Of a DNA stretch of 64,000 nt, positions 1-12,024 are shown in pieces. The stretch spans positions 58,312-122,311 of the forward strand of contig JADNYJ010000125.1 in the NCBI GenBank assembly GCA_015501075.1, given 5' to 3'. The stretch is from Gymnopilus junonius. Lineage: Eukaryota; Basidiomycota; Agaricomycetes; Agaricales; Galerinaceae. Both the position numbers and the translations under genes were made by a program. The first letter of the stretch is position 1. The number at the start of each line of letters is the position of its first letter. Below the pieces are notes generated by a model. That model did not search any database and was not told where the DNA came from. It saw only the letters and a program-made list of their open reading frames with translations.

Positions 1-1475
1 GTAATTCTCACCGCTACAGAGACGACTCCGAAGGCAGATGCAGACATCTTGATGAATTTCACAAAGTCAGAAGCACATTTTCCCCCCGAGACATGTCGAC
101 ATACAGAGCTGGACTCGTCATTCTCAACATGGGACATTGGTGTTAGGGCCTTGGAAGAATCGTCCATAATGATACGTAGCATTGAGCTCTCTCCTGGTAA
201 CTGGTACGTGTCTGAGAACACTTGCGGTGTGTCTAAAATAATATGCAACTTACCTCTTCATTCACGTCTTCCCGATCGACATTTTGCCAGGATTCGTTGA
301 CGACCTATGATGCCAACAACTCTGTCAGGTCTGAATCAGCACCATCGATGAAAACATACATCTTGTACTTGATTCAGTATCGGTGCATCTTGTTGTCTAC
401 GACGCGGATGAATGCCCTCTTCCTCATCAAGACCCATGCTGAAATACAGGAGAAATGCACAACACGAAAAAGCACAGCTTAGGACAAAAGTTGCAAAATC
501 GGCACAAAACCTCCAAGTACTTCTTGCGGTCAGAGGAGCAAAGGTCATACTTTGATCGAAGGGAAAGAGTGGGCCGTCGACAATATGTGGTAAGGAGCCA
601 GGCGTTTGGGGTGAAGAATGATTCCACGGGATGACATTCAGGCAGGTTTCCTCTGAGACCAAAACTTGGTCCATGATACCCAAGTGTGTGAGCACATTAG
701 CAGGAAGAGGTTCGTCATTGTCCGACTGCGAAATCTCCTTGTTGACAATCCGAGATCCCGCCCACAAGCGTCGAAGGAGTAACAGTACAATAGGAAGTAA
801 CAGTGAAATGGAGATCCAGTCCAGACAGCTCTTATCGGAACCCGCGTTTTCGTCCTGTGCTGAAGGAGGAGAAGGTGGCGGCGGCGGCGGCGGAGAACCT
901 CCTTCAGTGAAGATATTTGTTCGCAATTTTAGCTCTTTGGCAACCCAGGTAGTTCCTTCACTGCTTCTATTATGAGGTGGGGTTCTTTCTGAATCAGTCG
1001 AAGTGTTGGTCGACGTGGTATTTCTTCGTTGAGATGACAGGTTCTGGCTAGACGGTTCATTTGAGGTAGATGATATATCCACCGGCAAAAGGGACTGCGT
1101 AGATGTATTGAGAACAACGACACACGATGCAATTGCCAGTATGACAAAAGAGCACAGCCCAGTTAGACCGAATAATTTGCAAGAGTCTTGGTACTGATAC
1201 GTAGGAGCTTGAATGCCTTCCGAAGTAGAAGAAGGGGGCAAGGCGATCCTTGAGACAGGAAAGGGTCCCCAAAGTAATTTGAATTGAATGTCATCCTTCC
1301 TTGTTTCAAGAGTAGAAAGCTCTGCGCTTAGGCCAGGGAAACAAAAAATCCCGCTGAGCCGAATGTCGACGACATAACTTACAAGAGCGACACCAGCGGA
1401 CACAGCGAGATTAGAGATGATGCCGGAGAAGTCACTTGTACCAGTGTGCAGGACTGAGTTTGAGGTGGCGAGCAT
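1..1475 (-). CDS. Partial multi-pass membrane protein, C-terminus beyond left edge
   Basis: The minus-strand reading frame starts at an ATG at 1475 and runs off the left edge. Hydrophobic stretches are encoded near 1395-1440, 1115-1180, 740-800 and 430-500, so at least four membrane segments are likely. Between the second and third lies a long Ser/Thr-rich stretch ending in an eight-proline run (near 860-900). A clean intron (GTAAGT...GCAG, about 60 nt) lies near 1322-1382, and two short introns are visible near 290-340 and 190-255. A short N-terminus followed at once by a membrane segment recalls CSC1/OSCA-type channels, but I see no diagnostic motif, so the function is unknown. An upstream start through a small first exon is possible. 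Confidence 0.45.
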
Positions 1476-1894
1476 ATGGCGAGAATGTCTGCTTGTTCTA
1501 GTGGAAGACTCGGAGGTACTGGAGGGAGACACCCTGCGAGCGCATTCGATCGATCATACATTCCATGTTTGTCTGGAGGAGAAGTTATCGAATGCTACGC
1601 ATGCGAGGTAAACTTGTATGTACCAATTTCGTAGGTCAGAAGAGCGATTTCTTATGCAATTATGGACCAATATGAGTCTGGCAGTAATTCGAGTTGAGTC
1701 ACAGCCAAGGTCGCGTCACGATCTTATAGATATCCTGCCCATAATTGAACATGCGCCAACAGCAGTGACTACAGTCATTCTCCATTCATCCCTTCCTTTA
1801 GTTGCTCCGTCTCAAACCCTTCTTGCTCAACAAATTTTGCATCCCTATCTAGAGGTAGTAGAGTGCCAAGGACATTGTTAAATCTGTTCCCACC
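1476..1894. other. Divergent intergenic region between the left membrane gene and HIR1
   Basis: About 420 bp separate two divergently read genes, so both promoters must lie here. I see no convincing TATA box and no reading frame that looks like a gene. Confidence 0.4.
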
Positions 1895-4800
1895 ATGCAT
1901 TTCACAAAACCAGCGTGGGTGATGCACAAAGACTCTGCAAAGTCGGACGGGAATAACAAGAAACTGTCCATATTTTCGGTGCATGTCCACCCAGACGGTT
2001 CCCGAATTGCTACAGGAGGATTAGACGCGAAAATCCGCATATGGAGCACCAAGCCCATTCTGAATCAAGCCTCTGAATTATCTGGAAAGCCTCCCAAGTC
2101 ACTCTGCACGCTTACCATGCACACTGGGCCGGTCCTGACCGTCCGTTGGGCGCACTCTGGTAAGTGGTTAGCTAGTGGGAGCGATGATGAAAGTGTGGTC
2201 ATATGGGACCATGATCCGTGAGTGTTCAGTTGAGCTTCTTTGTTCTCTGTCTGATGCCGTCCTCCACAGAAATGCTCGAGGGAGGGTCTGGGGTTCAGAT
2301 GAAGTCAACGTTGAGGGATGGAAACCTTTGAAGCGTCTACAAGGCCACGAAAGTGGTCTGTCTCTGTTTTTGATTTACTTTCCAGAGGATCTGACTTCGT
2401 TATATGCAGACGTTACCGATGTTGCATGGTCTCCAGGAGACAGATACCTTGCGTCAGTCGGTCTGGACTCCGCTGTCATCATTTGGTGCGGCTTTACACT
2501 AGGTTTGTAATATATAATTGTTACTATCGTCATTGAAATTAACATGGCGATAGAGCGTCTGCATAAACTCGACCAACATCAAGGATTCGTCAAGGGTGTG
2601 TGTTGGGACCCCGTCGGAGAGTTCCTTGCGACTCAGTCCGATGACAGGACTGTGAAAATCTGGAGGACGACTGACTGGTCCCTGGAAGCTGAAGTTTCAA
2701 AGCCCTTTGAGGATTCACCTGGCAGTACATTTTTTCGTCGACTAAGGTGAGCTATATTTTTTCCATGCGAGGATTAGATGTCTGATGCAGCTGCATAAGT
2801 TGGTCGCCAGATGGTGCCCACATCACAGCCTCGAATGCTACGAACAACAAAGGATATGTCTTCATAGCTGCTGTCATCACGCGAAATACATGGACATCTG
2901 AGATCAGTTTGGTGGGCCACGAAAATACTGTTGAAGTTGCGGTAAGCGCCCCTGGTTTATTTTCGACCCTTCGCCTCTAAACCACCTTTATCATAGGCCT
3001 ATAACCCCCATATATTCCTTCGCAACCCTGCGGCACCCATTTCGACGTCTAATATCTGTTCCGTTGTGGCCCTTGGCGCCGACGACAGATCGGTTTCGGT
3101 TTGGCAAACCAAGTCGGCTCGTCCTCTCATTGTCGCCAAGGAAGTTTTCGAGAGACAAATTATGGATCTAAGCTGGTGAGGTGGTCGTTTTCGACTGTAG
3201 TTTCTAAAACTGATTGGCATCAGGTCATGGGATGGGTTGACCCTTTACGCTGCGTCCTCCGATGGAACTATCGCGGCCTTTCAGTTTGATCCATCAGAAC
3301 TAGAAGGCATTGCCTCCCTCCCTGACCAAGAGCAGTATCTGACAAAATTTGGTTTCGTGCCACCACCGTTACCAGACGGCTATTCGCACGTCTCGAAACA
3401 AGAACCTGTCAACGTGGCTCATGCGCCGCAGCAAGCTAATGGGTTAAATTCGCGTGCTGCCAGCCCAGGGCCAGAAAAAGTCAACATTCTCGTCGCCAAA
3501 CGTGCTCCAAAGGACAAGAAACGCGCTGCTCTGGTGCCAGGCGCTGCCGCTTCGATCCCGACCAACCGAATACCATCGAGTGCTAGTGGTTCTATCGTCC
3601 CAGCTACCTCTTCTGCATCTCAACCCAATGGCATGCAGGGCCCCAAGCGCGCACAGCTTGTTCAGATACAAGGCGCCAAACCTGCGACATCAACCAGAGT
3701 TTCTCTGATTCTTTCCCCCTACCTTCAGAGCAGCCTTTTGTCGACTCTTCTGAACCATGGCCACGTCACGCTGATTTGGGACATGCTATGGACCTGGATG
3801 TCCCTATCAACACCTTTGAGAATGTCCTGCAGTCCAATGCGAAAGGCAAGAGGAAGGCGTCGTCGATTATCGACCTGACCGATGATAATTCTAAAGCGAT
3901 AAAGGCGCGTACACTGGGCGGGGACCGAGCTGTGGAGGTTCACGTACCGAAGTCTATTTAAGTTGGTCATCGGCACCTCCTCGTATTGGTGCAGGCCACT
4001 GGGCAAGTGGGTCGGGATTAGGGCCTCTCTTGCCGGTACCCTCTCTTCTGAGTTATATAAGCTCAGAAGTAGAGGGTACCGGAGAGTTGCTCGAGGCCAA
4101 AAACATGGAGCAGGATGGTACGGTTTCTGTCTGCATTTCAAGTTCGTATTTCGCTGATTGTTGTGCCGTAGGTAAAACCGAGGTGGCCTTCGTCAGCGGA
4201 AAGCAAACCGAGTGGCTTGACTATCTACCTTCGCCAGTGTTAGTCGTCAAGGCAACTTCCTCATATTGTGCTGTAGGGACTGAAGATGGCTCTATCCACG
4301 TATATTCTCATACGGGGCGAAGGTAGCTAGTTAACTCCTCTAAGGAGGATCGAGATGATTGATTTTGACCTGGAAGGTTAATGCCGACTCTGGTCATGGG
4401 TGCGCCGTGTTCTGTCATGGAAGGTTGCAAAATGCATTGCTTGTGCTCACACGATTGGTCAAGTTTATTCATGGTAATGGTCCATTTACAATTGATCACT
4501 CGCTATATGCTGACAGGCTACCACTACAGGAACGTCAAGGCGCAAAAAGTTAATTTTGGTCCAGTGTCCATTCAACCCCTCTACAACCTATCACCAAACT
4601 TTTCCTTGGTGTCTGCTGGTGTTAGAGAAAACGGGGTCCCATCATCAATTCTTCAACTGGCGTTGTATACGCCTATGATCTTGCGCTCTCAACATGGATC
4701 ACACTTGCTGACCGCTGGTGGGCAGAGGGTTCTGATTTTGGGCAAGGCCGACAGCGTGCCAACTCAACTGTGGCTAGCCGCGGTATCCTGGCCTCCATTG

Positions 4801-5316
4801 AAGCAAGCATTGCTGTTACACCAGATGAGAGCGCTGCGGAGAAACCTAGGCCGAGTTGGTGGAGTGCGGCCTTGACCCTTGGACATCTAGAAACTAGGTT
4901 GCATTCGACCAAGTTACTTGACAGTCCCTCGGAATATAAGCAGGCTCTGCTCCTGTATGCGAAGAAGATTGCGGATGAGGGCTTTAGGGGCAAGGCTGAG
5001 GAATTAATCCGGGAGCTTTTTGGGCCTGTTTACTGGTATATGGTTACTACCTTCAAGAGTTTTTCCTTAACTAATACCTTGATTTTCTGCTATGACAGGC
5101 GACCTGGGAAAGATAATAGTTGGAATGCCAGTGTTATTGGCTACTCTAAACGTGATTTGTTGAGAGAAGTGTTGTCTGTTTTTGGTATGTCCATCTTCCA
5201 TCGTGCATTATAAAGTCTGATGACCTTTATCTGCATTAGCGCGAAGTAAGACCTTAGCCAGCCTTGCTTCCCATTGGCAAGATACCCTGAAAAAAGCACT
5301 TAATGATGATCACTGA
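1895..5316 (+). CDS. HIR1: HIR1/HIRA histone chaperone subunit (reading frame interrupted)
   Basis: Hir1 is the WD40 subunit of the HIR complex, which deposits H3-H4 outside replication and represses histone genes. The first exon (1895-2217) reads MHFTKPAWVMH and then the HIRA-type WD40 start (HPDGSRIATGGLDAKIRIW). Further WD repeats follow to about 3300 (KGVCWDPVGEFLATQSDD, YAASSDGTIAAF). A Ser/Pro-rich linker precedes the C-terminal Hira domain (FVSGKQTEWLDYLPSPVL at about 4190-4240; KPRPSWWSAALTLGHLETRL at about 4845-4900). Short GT-AG introns are clear at 2218-2269 and 2356-2409. The last exon ends with TGA at 5314-5316. Conserved protein continues across about 3700, 3957, 4430, 4452 and 4640 only if one base is added at each site, which leaves either a pseudogene or a sequence with indel errors. 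The family identity itself is secure. Confidence 0.85.
4033..4082. repeat. Near-perfect hairpin inside the HIR1 coding region
   Basis: Arms 4035-4052 and 4062-4080 are complementary apart from one extra T, and the CCGG at the outer ends extends the pairing to 4033-4082. The AT-rich centre is about 9 nt. The same bases encode the conserved start of the Hira-domain region (PVPSLLSYISSEVEGTGE), so the palindrome is coding sequence and not an insertion. Confidence 0.7.
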
Positions 5317-5722
5317 ACAAGACTCAACATTGACTGCTTCTTTCTGTTTTTTCTTTACTCCCGTTTCTGTCTGAAAGAGTTCCTTGTATTTACTGTTGTA
5401 CTTTTATTTATTCTCTGTTATCCTTGCTGATTGTCCATAGAGTATATCGAAAGCGCAGCGTGATAATTGATAGCTGCGGCAAGAAAACATAGGGATATCC
5501 GAATTCAGTTGTGCCCGGTAAATGATCATGACCGGATTTCACGTGGCCGAGATCGCCATCTTATGACGTTGACTGGCGACTTAAACCATGACATCGATCA
5601 TATATACTACGAAGGGAGCTCGCTCGCTATGAGACCAGTCCGAATCTCAACTTATTTACAACCACCACTGTCCTCTCACTTTTTATCGAAGAATCTTTTA
5701 GGCTCTAGTTCATTTGTCTCAA
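5317..5722. other. Intergenic region between HIR1 and the metallo-hydrolase gene
   Basis: About 400 bp hold the HIR1 3' end and the promoter of the next gene. It is T-rich at the left. I see no gene or defined site in it. Confidence 0.35.
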
Positions 5723-6992
5723 ATGTCGGAGACAGTAATCCGTGAAGTATGCTTTTTTCAATTGACCCTTATACTTCTTTCTTAAGGTACGAATGGAAAT
5801 TAGGTTACCAGGGGTGTCTGGACGTTCTCGAGGTAAATTCTATCAGCGCACTACTTTGCCGTCAAACCTAATACGTGTTTACCAGACCATTTGCTCGCTT
5901 TGGCCTATGGCCCATCGGTGGAAGATCTACCGCAATCAAATTACAAGATGGTGGGGTGTGGATTTTAGCATCTACGCCGCTCGACACGGAGACAAAATCA
6001 AAGTTAGATGAACTTGGCACGATCAAGTAAGGATTTTTTTCTGTCATATGGATAGTTAACACTGGCTGTATCTTCAATCAGGTTCATTGTGGGTGCTGAT
6101 GCAGTGCATCATCTTTTTCTGAGTAAGCTCATCTTTAACTTACCTCTCTAAGACTCTGTCGTTGCCTATCACCATTTCTTGTTCTGTCTCAGGTGACTAC
6201 AAGAAGACATACCCAAATGCCAAACTTATTGCCCCTGAAGCAGCAATTGCACACCACGACGACAAAGATTTGGTTTTTGATGGAGGTATGACATTAACCA
6301 TTTCATAGCCTGTAACTTCAGCTTATTCGGCTCAGTGTGGGGACGGGATCCTTTCAATACTCATATGGTTTTGAGGATGAGGTACTTATTGCCCTTTGTC
6401 TGCCGACTTCGTTCTTAGCTCATTTTGTCCCTGCAGATTGAGCATTGGTGACTAAATCATCGCGCCCAGATCACTGTATTTAACTTGATGTCAATCTAGT
6501 TACTTTTCCGGCTTCAAGAATAAAGACGTCGCATTCCTTCACAAGGCCTCAAAATCTCTCATTCAAGCTGATTTACTTATGAATTTGCCACCTACAGAAC
6601 AGGTGTGTTGTCATCTTGTATCGCCCTAGTGAAATTCAGTTTCCATGTCGGTTAGTATTCAAAATCTAAGCCTCCCTCCTCGCTCTTCAAGTTCAATATT
6701 GGTCCTTCTTCATCTTGGCTATATCCCAGGGCTGTCTGGAGCCTTGGAGAAGATAAAGAGTGGGTTAGACTTGCCTTCATTCCATTCTTCACAATAATAT
6801 GTTTATATTTTGTAGGGCTATGCGCCGAGATGCCAAGATAGTCTCAGGGTGGGATTTCAACAGAATTATCCCTTGTCATGGTGTACGTTTGTTTCAACTT
6901 TTCAGGTTATACCTTCTAATACGATGTTCAGGATGTTATCGAGACTAATGCGAAAGGGCTGGAATACTGTATACAAATACTTTCTAGATTAG
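5723..6992 (+). CDS. DUF4336-like metallo-beta-lactamase-fold protein (frame-shifted)
   Basis: The gene starts with ATG at 5723 (MSETVIRE). After short introns it continues with a conserved fungal sequence: TFSRPFARFGLWPIGGRST, GGVWILASTPLD, KFIVGADAVHHLF, KTYPNAKLIAPE, FKNKDVAFLHKASKSLIQAD, GWDFNRIIPCHGDVIETN. This pattern fits the metallo-hydrolase-like DUF4336 family; the closing CHGD is the kind of His/Asp site that binds metal in that fold. The substrate is unknown. Single bases appear to be missing near 5815 (a G run), 6350 (a T run) and 6958. With the last one corrected the protein ends at TAG 6990-6992; as read it would end at 7015. At least eight introns are small. Confidence 0.65.
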
Positions 6993-7553
6993 CATCCAAT
7001 CTCCGAAATATCTAAACCCCATTCCATTGACTTTTTCTAAATTCTAATAGAAAGATCGACATTTATGCTTGAATCAATCCTACCAGCTTCTTGGTTGGTT
7101 CCTACTGAACTGTAAAATGGGAGTGATCGTGGCCTTTTTTGATAGGTTCCGGATAGCCTCGCTGTCAGTTAGAGTTGCGAAGTCTGCCTGGCAGTGAACG
7201 GGCCCGATACCTCGAGGCCGACTTATTTATAGAACTCATTTTGATCCATCTCTTACTAGTCGCCAGTGCTAAGATCTGGCATAAAGCTTCCTCCTACGCT
7301 ACTCCGATGTCAACAGATCGATATTACGCGCCTAACGGATTATTGGCATCGCCTGATCCATTATTGTCCTCAGAGGCAACATCCGAGAAGTAAAATATAT
7401 TGTGGGGCAACGAGAACACAAAACATCATCAGTTTAAAAACATGACTTAAACATGAGGCGTTCGTGCGCCTCACTCTTCTTAAGAAACGATCTCATCTCC
7501 GCACCTTCTTCCCCTTCCCCTCGCTAGTTATCGCGTCTCTTGACATCTTAACA
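6993..7553. other. Intergenic region upstream of the zinc-finger gene
   Basis: About 560 bp with no gene that I can support. A 6-bp hairpin (GAGGCG, loop TTCGTG, CGCCTC) lies at 7455-7472, about 80 bp before the next start codon, in the likely 5' leader. Confidence 0.35.
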
Positions 7554-10296
7554 ATGCCAGTTTGCCCAGCTTGCGACAACCGGCAATTTGTCAATAAGGA
7601 GGCCCTACTACAACACTTAAAGTCTTCCAGCGCGCCTCATCCGGTCTGCGTGCTGTGCGATCGCCGTTTCGTTAGCGAAGTAGCATTCAATGCTGTGAGT
7701 CGTCGCTTGTTGAGGGGCTCGCTTAATTAATTAATAAAATCACATATTCTCTACAGCATATGGCAGACAAGCACCCACCAACGTATGATTGTACCGTTTG
7801 TAACAGGCCTTTCCATGCGCCTTTTGCTCTTGAGGATCATTATCGAGGGTCTTCGGTTCATCCAAATTGTGTTCGTTGCGGCAGAGGGTTTAAAGACGAT
7901 GCTGCTTGCGAGGAGGTAAGATCCTATATTCTTGGCCTCAATACATCGCAATTCACATTATTTTCTCCAGCACCATCGGACTGCCCACCCGAAAATACCA
8001 TGCATTGAATGTGGAGGAGTCCTTTTCTACGAGGACGCAATGGAAATCCATTACTCAGAGAGCGACAGGCATCCTTCTTGTGATGTTTGCCATAATGGAT
8101 TTAAGGACAGTATATCTTATGCTGAAGTAAGAAATACCGCATTTCTTTCGCTCTTTCTTACCTCCACTGAACAACAATTGCAGCATTTCGCTTCTGCACA
8201 TGAGGAACAGCAGTGTAGGCTGTGTGAGGAGACTTTTGAGACGACCGAAGCTATTCAAACTCACTTCTGGACATCTCAAAATCATCCAAAGTGCCTCGAG
8301 TGCGCCCTTGGATTTAGGGATATGGAAAGTGAAATTTCCGTAAGCTTTTTTTATCTCAACTAGTTTGCCCTCTGAATTATTGGATGTACCAGCATCGTGA
8401 AACCGTTCATAAACCTCTTCCAATCACAGATAATGTGGCGGCTCAGTCGCCTAACAAGGCTCTAGTTGACATGGTTTCGCAACCATCCACAACTGCCCTT
8501 GAGCATCCAAAACCTGACTCCCCTATGTATAGCGAGGGACTCATGTCTGTCAGTCCCCCGAAGAAGATTCATGTGTGTCACTTTCCTTTTCTTCCGTTTA
8601 TACAACAACTGAGTTGGTACTTACTACTTTAGAGCCTAATTATGATGGGAGAAAGAAGGATTGAATCTCCGGACCTCCACCTCAGAACAGACTTCACATC
8701 GCCGCTGACGGAGGTAAAGCCGCCTGTGTTTAGTCCTACATCCCTCCCTCGTCCTGCAGATAATATCGAGCGATTTTGGAACTCTCGTGAGGTAAATCGG
8801 CTTTCTCGTTAGTCAACTTCTCTTTTCTGAATTACAGTGAAGAATATCCAGATTAAATCACCACGTATGGACAATGCGACAGATCCCAACAACTTCAACC
8901 ATTCACACTTTTATCACCAGGCTGACCCTGGACCAAGCACCAGTAGGAGCTCTTTGATCGCGTTTGACCCTGTTCAGCCACCGTCTCGCTTCCGAGAAGG
9001 AAGTCAAGATAATTCCTTGGGACAACTCCCGACAGCTCAGCTCTCTCCTCCTCGACCTGATTTAAGGTCTCGCTTATATCCCGGAAGTGTACGCCACGCA
9101 ATTAGGACAGCATCTCTCACTCGACCAGCCCTGTCGACGTATTCGCAGTCTGATAATGGTGACGCATGGAATTTCAGCGACGCGCAGAGTCACCGCTCTT
9201 TCGGCATTACTAATGGAAGTCTGAGGTCATCTTTCAGACAGGATAGAGGGTCCGGGTCGTCGGATCACTTTGTGAATTGGAAAGAGTTAATGGGCAGAAA
9301 CAACGCCCCTCGCGCGTCTCTTTTCTCGGAGACACTCTCGCCCGGGGCTGGTACCTCTCAATCGCTTTCGCCATTGCGTTCGGCAGCTCAAGTAAATCTG
9401 ATACCATCTCCTTCCCTAGCAACGATTTCTTCGCCCGCCTCAAGCGGCGCAGGACGCTCATTTGGATCTGTGCGCAATGATGTGAGATTCCTTGAATTCG
9501 AAAAACCCCACCCATTAAAACCCTTATTTACACAAAGCCAGAAACCAGACCCACAACAGCGTCGTCTACATCTACACTGCCGAATTTGCCAAATCCGACA
9601 TATACAGTAACACCGAGCAGGTGAGCATCCAATTCTCCCAGTGAAGTCCAACTTTGACACCCCTGATATGCTACAGCGATTGCCTAAGCCCACGATCCCC
9701 CGAGGTGTTTTCTCCCGCTGGTCTTGGGGTGCTACCGGCCATTTCTCCTCTTGCATCTACACCTATCGATCTTATTACTTTTGATATACCTGAGGCGCAA
9801 AAGCCTCTTCCGGAGTCTCCCATAGAGACCGCAGCTGCTTCGCCAGTTACAGTGATCCTCGACTTAAGTCTTCAGGAACCGGTTTCAATCCCAGCGGCTC
9901 CGTCACCACTTTCCGCCTCATCAACAAATAGCTATATCACCTCGCCGCAAGAACCACTGGACACCATAGAGACCAATCTGACGACTGTGGGGACGCAGAC
10001 CGCTGAAACGTTTCCAGTAACGCCAACGGTCCGGACTCCTGTCAGTCCTCCGAACATTTCAAATACAATCCTCTCCACTGTAGGGTTGCCTTGCAAATGT
10101 GTGCGACGATATTACGGCCAGCATGTGCGGCCATATCTTCTGCAATAGGTATGCTTTGCTACACTTATTATTCTTCAATTAAATTATTTTTCCACCTAGA
10201 TGCATCGTTGACGCAGTAATTCAGACCAATCGTTGCCCCGTGTGCATGACTCCGACTCTTCTATATTGTCTTTTCCGACTTGATTTAGCTGCGTGA
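7554..10296 (+). CDS. Tandem C2H2-like zinc-finger protein with C-terminal RING finger
   Basis: The ATG at 7554 opens MPVCPACDN. Four similar modules of about 60 residues follow, each with CxxC pairs and a closing HxxxxH-type pair (CVLCDRRF...HMADKH, CVRCGRGF...HHRTAH, CDVCHNGF...HFASAH, CLECALGF...HRETVH). A long Ser/Pro-rich middle region follows. The end is a RING finger: MCGHIFCNRC is joined over an intron near 10148-10200, then CPVCMTP, with TGA at 10294-10296. Four introns (near 7693-7756, 7916-7970, 8127-8183, 8341-8392) are all phase 0 and all fall just before the same His codon, so the modules arose by exon duplication. The RING suggests a ubiquitin ligase, and the fingers may bind nucleic acid or protein. 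Several frame breaks occur (about 8836, 9480-9700, 10052, 10090), so the middle of the model is unsure. Confidence 0.7.
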
Positions 10297-12024
10297 ACTT
10301 GGTCCGTAGAGTTGCTTCTCACTCCAATTATATGTTCCTACTAGGAACCTCCGCTCGGTTTTCTTGTGATCTATTTTGGGACTTTTTGACCATCTGAAGC
10401 TTGCCGAACTTACAAAATGTATACATAGACATCAGGAAATATGTAGACTAGTACATACACATGGTATAGACTTATTCTTTTCTTGCCCCTGTCACCTTAG
10501 GTTCGGCAAGGGTACAATCTTTGAGTCTAGAATGGATACATATTGTACCGTGTTGGACTTCGGTACTGGCAGCTTCCGTATGGGGACCGCGCCGGAACTC
10601 CTCAAGGGTTTTCTGGGGTGATTGTCTGCATTTGTACAACATGTACCTTGTCATCTTCGACTCTGAGAATAGGGCTGTAATTTGATCAACTTAAAGGGAT
10701 ACATAATAAATTAGTGAGTTGGCGACTACCTCCTTTGGCCTGGCGCAGCCAGCTCGATATGTTGTAAGTAGCATCATTGTCTTCGGTTTTATTGTTCTTT
10801 TCATTCATGTCTAGTCCGATATTACCTTTTTTAGTTCAGCCTTTGGACACAATTCCCTGCTCCAACCCAATTGATATACGGAGAGTATCTCAAAGAACTC
10901 AAGGAGGGCAACGTATTGCACGTGGAAAGACTAAGAACCAAGGCATCGGAGAGTTGTTTACTTTCCAGTGTGCTACGTATTGTTGTATCAAATTCTATTA
11001 AATGCTGGTGTACCAACCCATTCAAAGGACATTTAAGTGCGGCCAGAAGCAGGAGAAGACAGGGAATACCGTGATTCTTGTGATTAAAGGCTGACCCTTT
11101 CGTACGCGGAAGTTATTGAAATGTAGGAGTGCCAAAACTCGGTATCTTATGCATACCTTCTTACAGCATGTTGTTGGAATATCTTTGCCGCGAGGCACAT
11201 TTGTTGAGTTCGTTCGGCCAGTAGAGGGGATTTGAGATTTTCTGGGCCATCAAAATAGATTAGACCTCATATGGAAAAAATATGCCACAGGCACTCATAT
11301 ATCCGGGGAGAAGCCGTAATTCTCCAACGGGGTCACAACGAAGATCGTACATTTTTAATTCGAAGAGGTGAGATGGGAATTTGGTGTCAAGCGCCACACA
11401 CCGCTGGGATTTTAAAATCATGAGATCAAGCGCTGGCGGGCCTTATCTGATAAGCCACATCTCATGATCAGTGCCGAAGGCTTGTAGTTGGCCTTCCCCG
11501 AAGTTCCTTGTCCCTTTGTGCGATTCATGATTCTGTAGATTGGTGATTTTCATATTCAACTTCTCACCCAAAGGGGAAGCTTACTCCCGCCTAGTCAGCT
11601 GTCTGATTGGTTGGCATAATTTCTTCTGGTATACCCCCTGCAATCACCTTCGAAGTTCCGACAGCTTGTCAAGTTTCTGTTTTAAATACATGTCCATTGA
11701 ATACAGAGTGGAGTGGAGCAATACCGAGTTGTGCCGATGTATGAGTGCGACCCCTCGCTTGAAAGTAACTGGGTCAGTTCCGTTTGATCGTTAGAAAATT
11801 TTTAGGATCGCCAAGGTACTTGGGCTGAGGGATTTGGGCAGAGAGCCGTCCGACCTGAATTTCGGAACTTGCAAAAAAAGTTCTTGGAAACAAAATCATA
11901 ACAGTCTCAACGTTTCGGTGGAGAATCAAATGACTAGATTTCAAATTTTGTACATTGGCATAAAGTTTTCGACTGCAGTGATAAATTTCCAGAAGGGAGA
12001 AATCGTTACAATTCAGAGACAATG
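10297..12024. other. Long intergenic region downstream of FTR1
   Basis: About 1.7 kb between two convergent 3' ends. Only short unconvincing reading frames occur (for example 10871-11074), with no recognisable domain. It holds the inverted-repeat GATA site described separately at 11417-11468. A small or decayed gene cannot be ruled out. Confidence 0.35.
11417..11468. promoter_or_regulatory. Iron-type GATA motif inside a 10-bp inverted repeat
   Basis: ATCTGATAA lies at 11445-11453, within the palindromic core TTATCTGATAA. It is flanked by perfect 10-bp inverted arms ATCATGAGAT (11417-11426) and ATCTCATGAT (11459-11468). The core matches the consensus for iron-sensing GATA repressors of fungi. 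It lies about 570 bp beyond the FTR1 stop codon, so its target gene is not obvious. Confidence 0.5.

Noticed and set aside
1..1475. Confident CSC1/OSCA channel annotation
   Set aside because: Only the short N-terminus and membrane-segment layout fit; no diagnostic motif was found and the C-terminal domain is outside the window.
3690..3730. Short intron (about 30 nt) to explain the HIR1 frame break near 3700
   Set aside because: GTTTCT...TTCAG would be about 30 nt, well below the ~50 nt of every other intron here, and a one-base addition restores conserved sequence directly.
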